From: Moringa oleifera
Lineage: Eukaryota; Streptophyta; Magnoliopsida; Brassicales; Moringaceae
Direction: 5' to 3'
Assembly (NCBI GenBank): GCA_021397835.1
Contig: JAJFZO010000521.1
Span: forward strand, 124,001 to 188,000
DNA: 64,000 nucleotides
Below, in pieces: positions 62,912 to 64,000 of the stretch; the stretch's first letter is position 1, and the number at the start of each line of letters is the position of its first letter. A program made the position numbers and the translations under genes. Below the pieces are notes generated by a model. It did not search any database. It saw nothing but the letters and a program-made list of their open reading frames with translations, and was not told where the DNA came from.

Positions 62912-64000
62912 ATTGAGTTCAAAATATAAGTGGGTTCAAGTTTTAACTGGCTCATTATATGTTAAGATCAAAGAAAATATTCATTAATTGGATGCAAATT
63001 TTAATTGTGATCAAGAATTAATTGCATAAAAGATTTAATTGAGCCAAATGAAAAAAAATAAGATTTTATATATAATTAGGCCTAATAGATTTATAATTAA
63101 ATGTACAAATGAAAGAAGTCTAACAAATAATTGGGGCTAAAATATAATTATGGTTAAGATTGAATTGACCCTTAACAAAAAAATTAGACTTAATATATAA
63201 TTAGGCCTAAAAATTAATTTTGCTTGATCTATAATTGGCCTTAAGAGCCAAAATGAGACTAATTAATAAATTTGATCTAATATACAGTTAGATGTAGCAT
63301 GCATGAACTAAATACATTATTGGGTAGAAAAATGATTGAGCCTAAGATATAATTGTATCAAAATTATAATTGAGCTTAAGATATAATTAAACATAATAAT
63401 TAATTTGGCCGAATAACTAATTGTGTCTAATTTTGTGAATTGGGAATAAAATTAATCAGATCTAATATTTAATTAGATCGGATATGTAAAATTGAGATTA
63501 ACTATTAATTAAACTTAGAAACTCATTGGACTTGATAATTAATTTGATTCATGATTTGATTAGGTCTAATAAAAAATTAAGACTCAATATATAATTTGAC
63601 CTAATAAATGTCCGTTTAATTGAATCTAATAATTAATCAGATTTAACAATTAATTTGACCTAAGATTTAATACTGCATGAAAAATAGTTAGGCCTAAAAT
63701 TTAATTGGGCTGCTTAGTTTATAATTTGATCTTAAAAATAATTGGGCCAAAGATATAAAATAGCTAACAATTAATTAAGCTTAAGATTTTGGTTGGGTCT
63801 AATAAAAAATTAAACTATCAGATAATTAACCTTAATATATAATAAGGTTCAAGAACTGAATTGACCTAATAAATTAGTAGGGTAAGATTTATTTGAGTCT
63901 AACACTTAGTTAGACCTAATAATTAATTGCATGTACGATTTAATTGTGCCAAAGTGCAAGCTTAAGATTTACTTAAGCCTAGTAAAAAGTAGACTTAATA
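62912..64000 (+). repeat. 17-bp array, forward polarity (copy of 21592-22690)
   Basis: Starts ATTGAGTTCAAAATATAAG and follows 21592-22690 closely to the window end, with one small deletion near 63270. The duplication therefore continues beyond the window. Confidence 0.8.

Larger units (their letters stand above)
54549..62914 (+). repeat. 8.3-kb segmental duplication, copy 2
   Basis: Direct repeat of 6754-15077. Both ends are fused to sequence unrelated to the flanks of copy 1: block C on the left and the 21592-type array on the right. Confidence 0.85.

Noticed and set aside
1..64000. CRISPR-like array because of short regular repeats
   Set aside because: Repeats are degenerate, contiguous without unique spacers, and run for tens of kilobases in plant-like DNA with no cas genes.
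1..64000. Organelle DNA because of the low GC content
   Set aside because: No plastid or mitochondrial gene, rRNA or tRNA is visible, and the repeat structure does not suit either genome.

Overview
The window looks like nuclear DNA of a flowering plant. It is a very AT-rich gene desert with no intact gene, rRNA, tRNA or complete transposon that I can recognise. The plant assignment rests on degenerate CCCTAAA/TTTAGGG blocks (the common plant telomere motif), a plant-style pyrimidine-rich leader and small gene fragments with an AT-rich intron-like stretch, and the scale of the non-coding repetition. I cannot name the species.

Most of the sequence (roughly 48 of 64 kb) is one degenerate minisatellite with a period of about 17 bp. 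Its consensus on the plus strand is approximately ATTRRRCYTAAYAWWTA, for example ATTGGGCCTAACAATTA. The array has polarity: some stretches read TTGGGCCTAA on the plus strand (strand '+' below) and others read TTAGGCCCAA (strand '-'). Polarity flips about 25 times. Array boundaries are read by eye and are good to about 30-50 bp.

Five kinds of non-array DNA interrupt the array. (1) Degenerate telomere-like blocks lie at 15.2-15.9, 26.2-27.7, 30.3-30.5, 39.6-40.3 and 51.3-52.8 kb; three contain a switch from C-rich CCCTAAA-like to G-rich TTTAGGG-like sequence. (2) A gene-fragment block lies at 3.78-4.99 kb and again at 43.86-45.1 kb; both copies are on the minus strand and look pseudogenic. (3) A tandem array of a ~300-bp unit follows each gene-fragment block, with two units in the first and six (one short) in the second. 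(4) A ~1.5-kb AT-rich dispersed block ('block C') lies at 33.1, 41.5 and 54.0 kb (the last truncated), and shorter inverted relatives lie at 8.6 and 56.4 kb. (5) A ~290-bp insert lies at 17.64 kb and is partly repeated inverted at 31.5 kb.

The whole region is a mosaic of segmental duplications. 6754-15077 matches 54549-62914 (8.3 kb, very similar). 3.4-8.4 kb matches 43.4-49.7 kb. The start of the window matches 18.8-21.4, 36.65-39.1 and, in part, 49.7-51.1 kb. 21592-22690 matches 62912-64000. A module of telomere-like DNA, array and block C occurs three times in the same order (31.68-34.56, 39.58-43.02, 51.89-54.55 kb). 26.15-28.17 kb is an inverted copy of 50.88-52.76 kb, and 17777-18823 is inverted at 30533-31676. 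A perfect 26-bp hairpin at 36.1 kb sits exactly on one polarity flip.

No gene network can be described. The interest lies in the architecture: a 17-bp repeat carrying TGGGCC/TGGGCT cores alongside telo-box-like CCCTAAA blocks, repeatedly duplicated and inverted.
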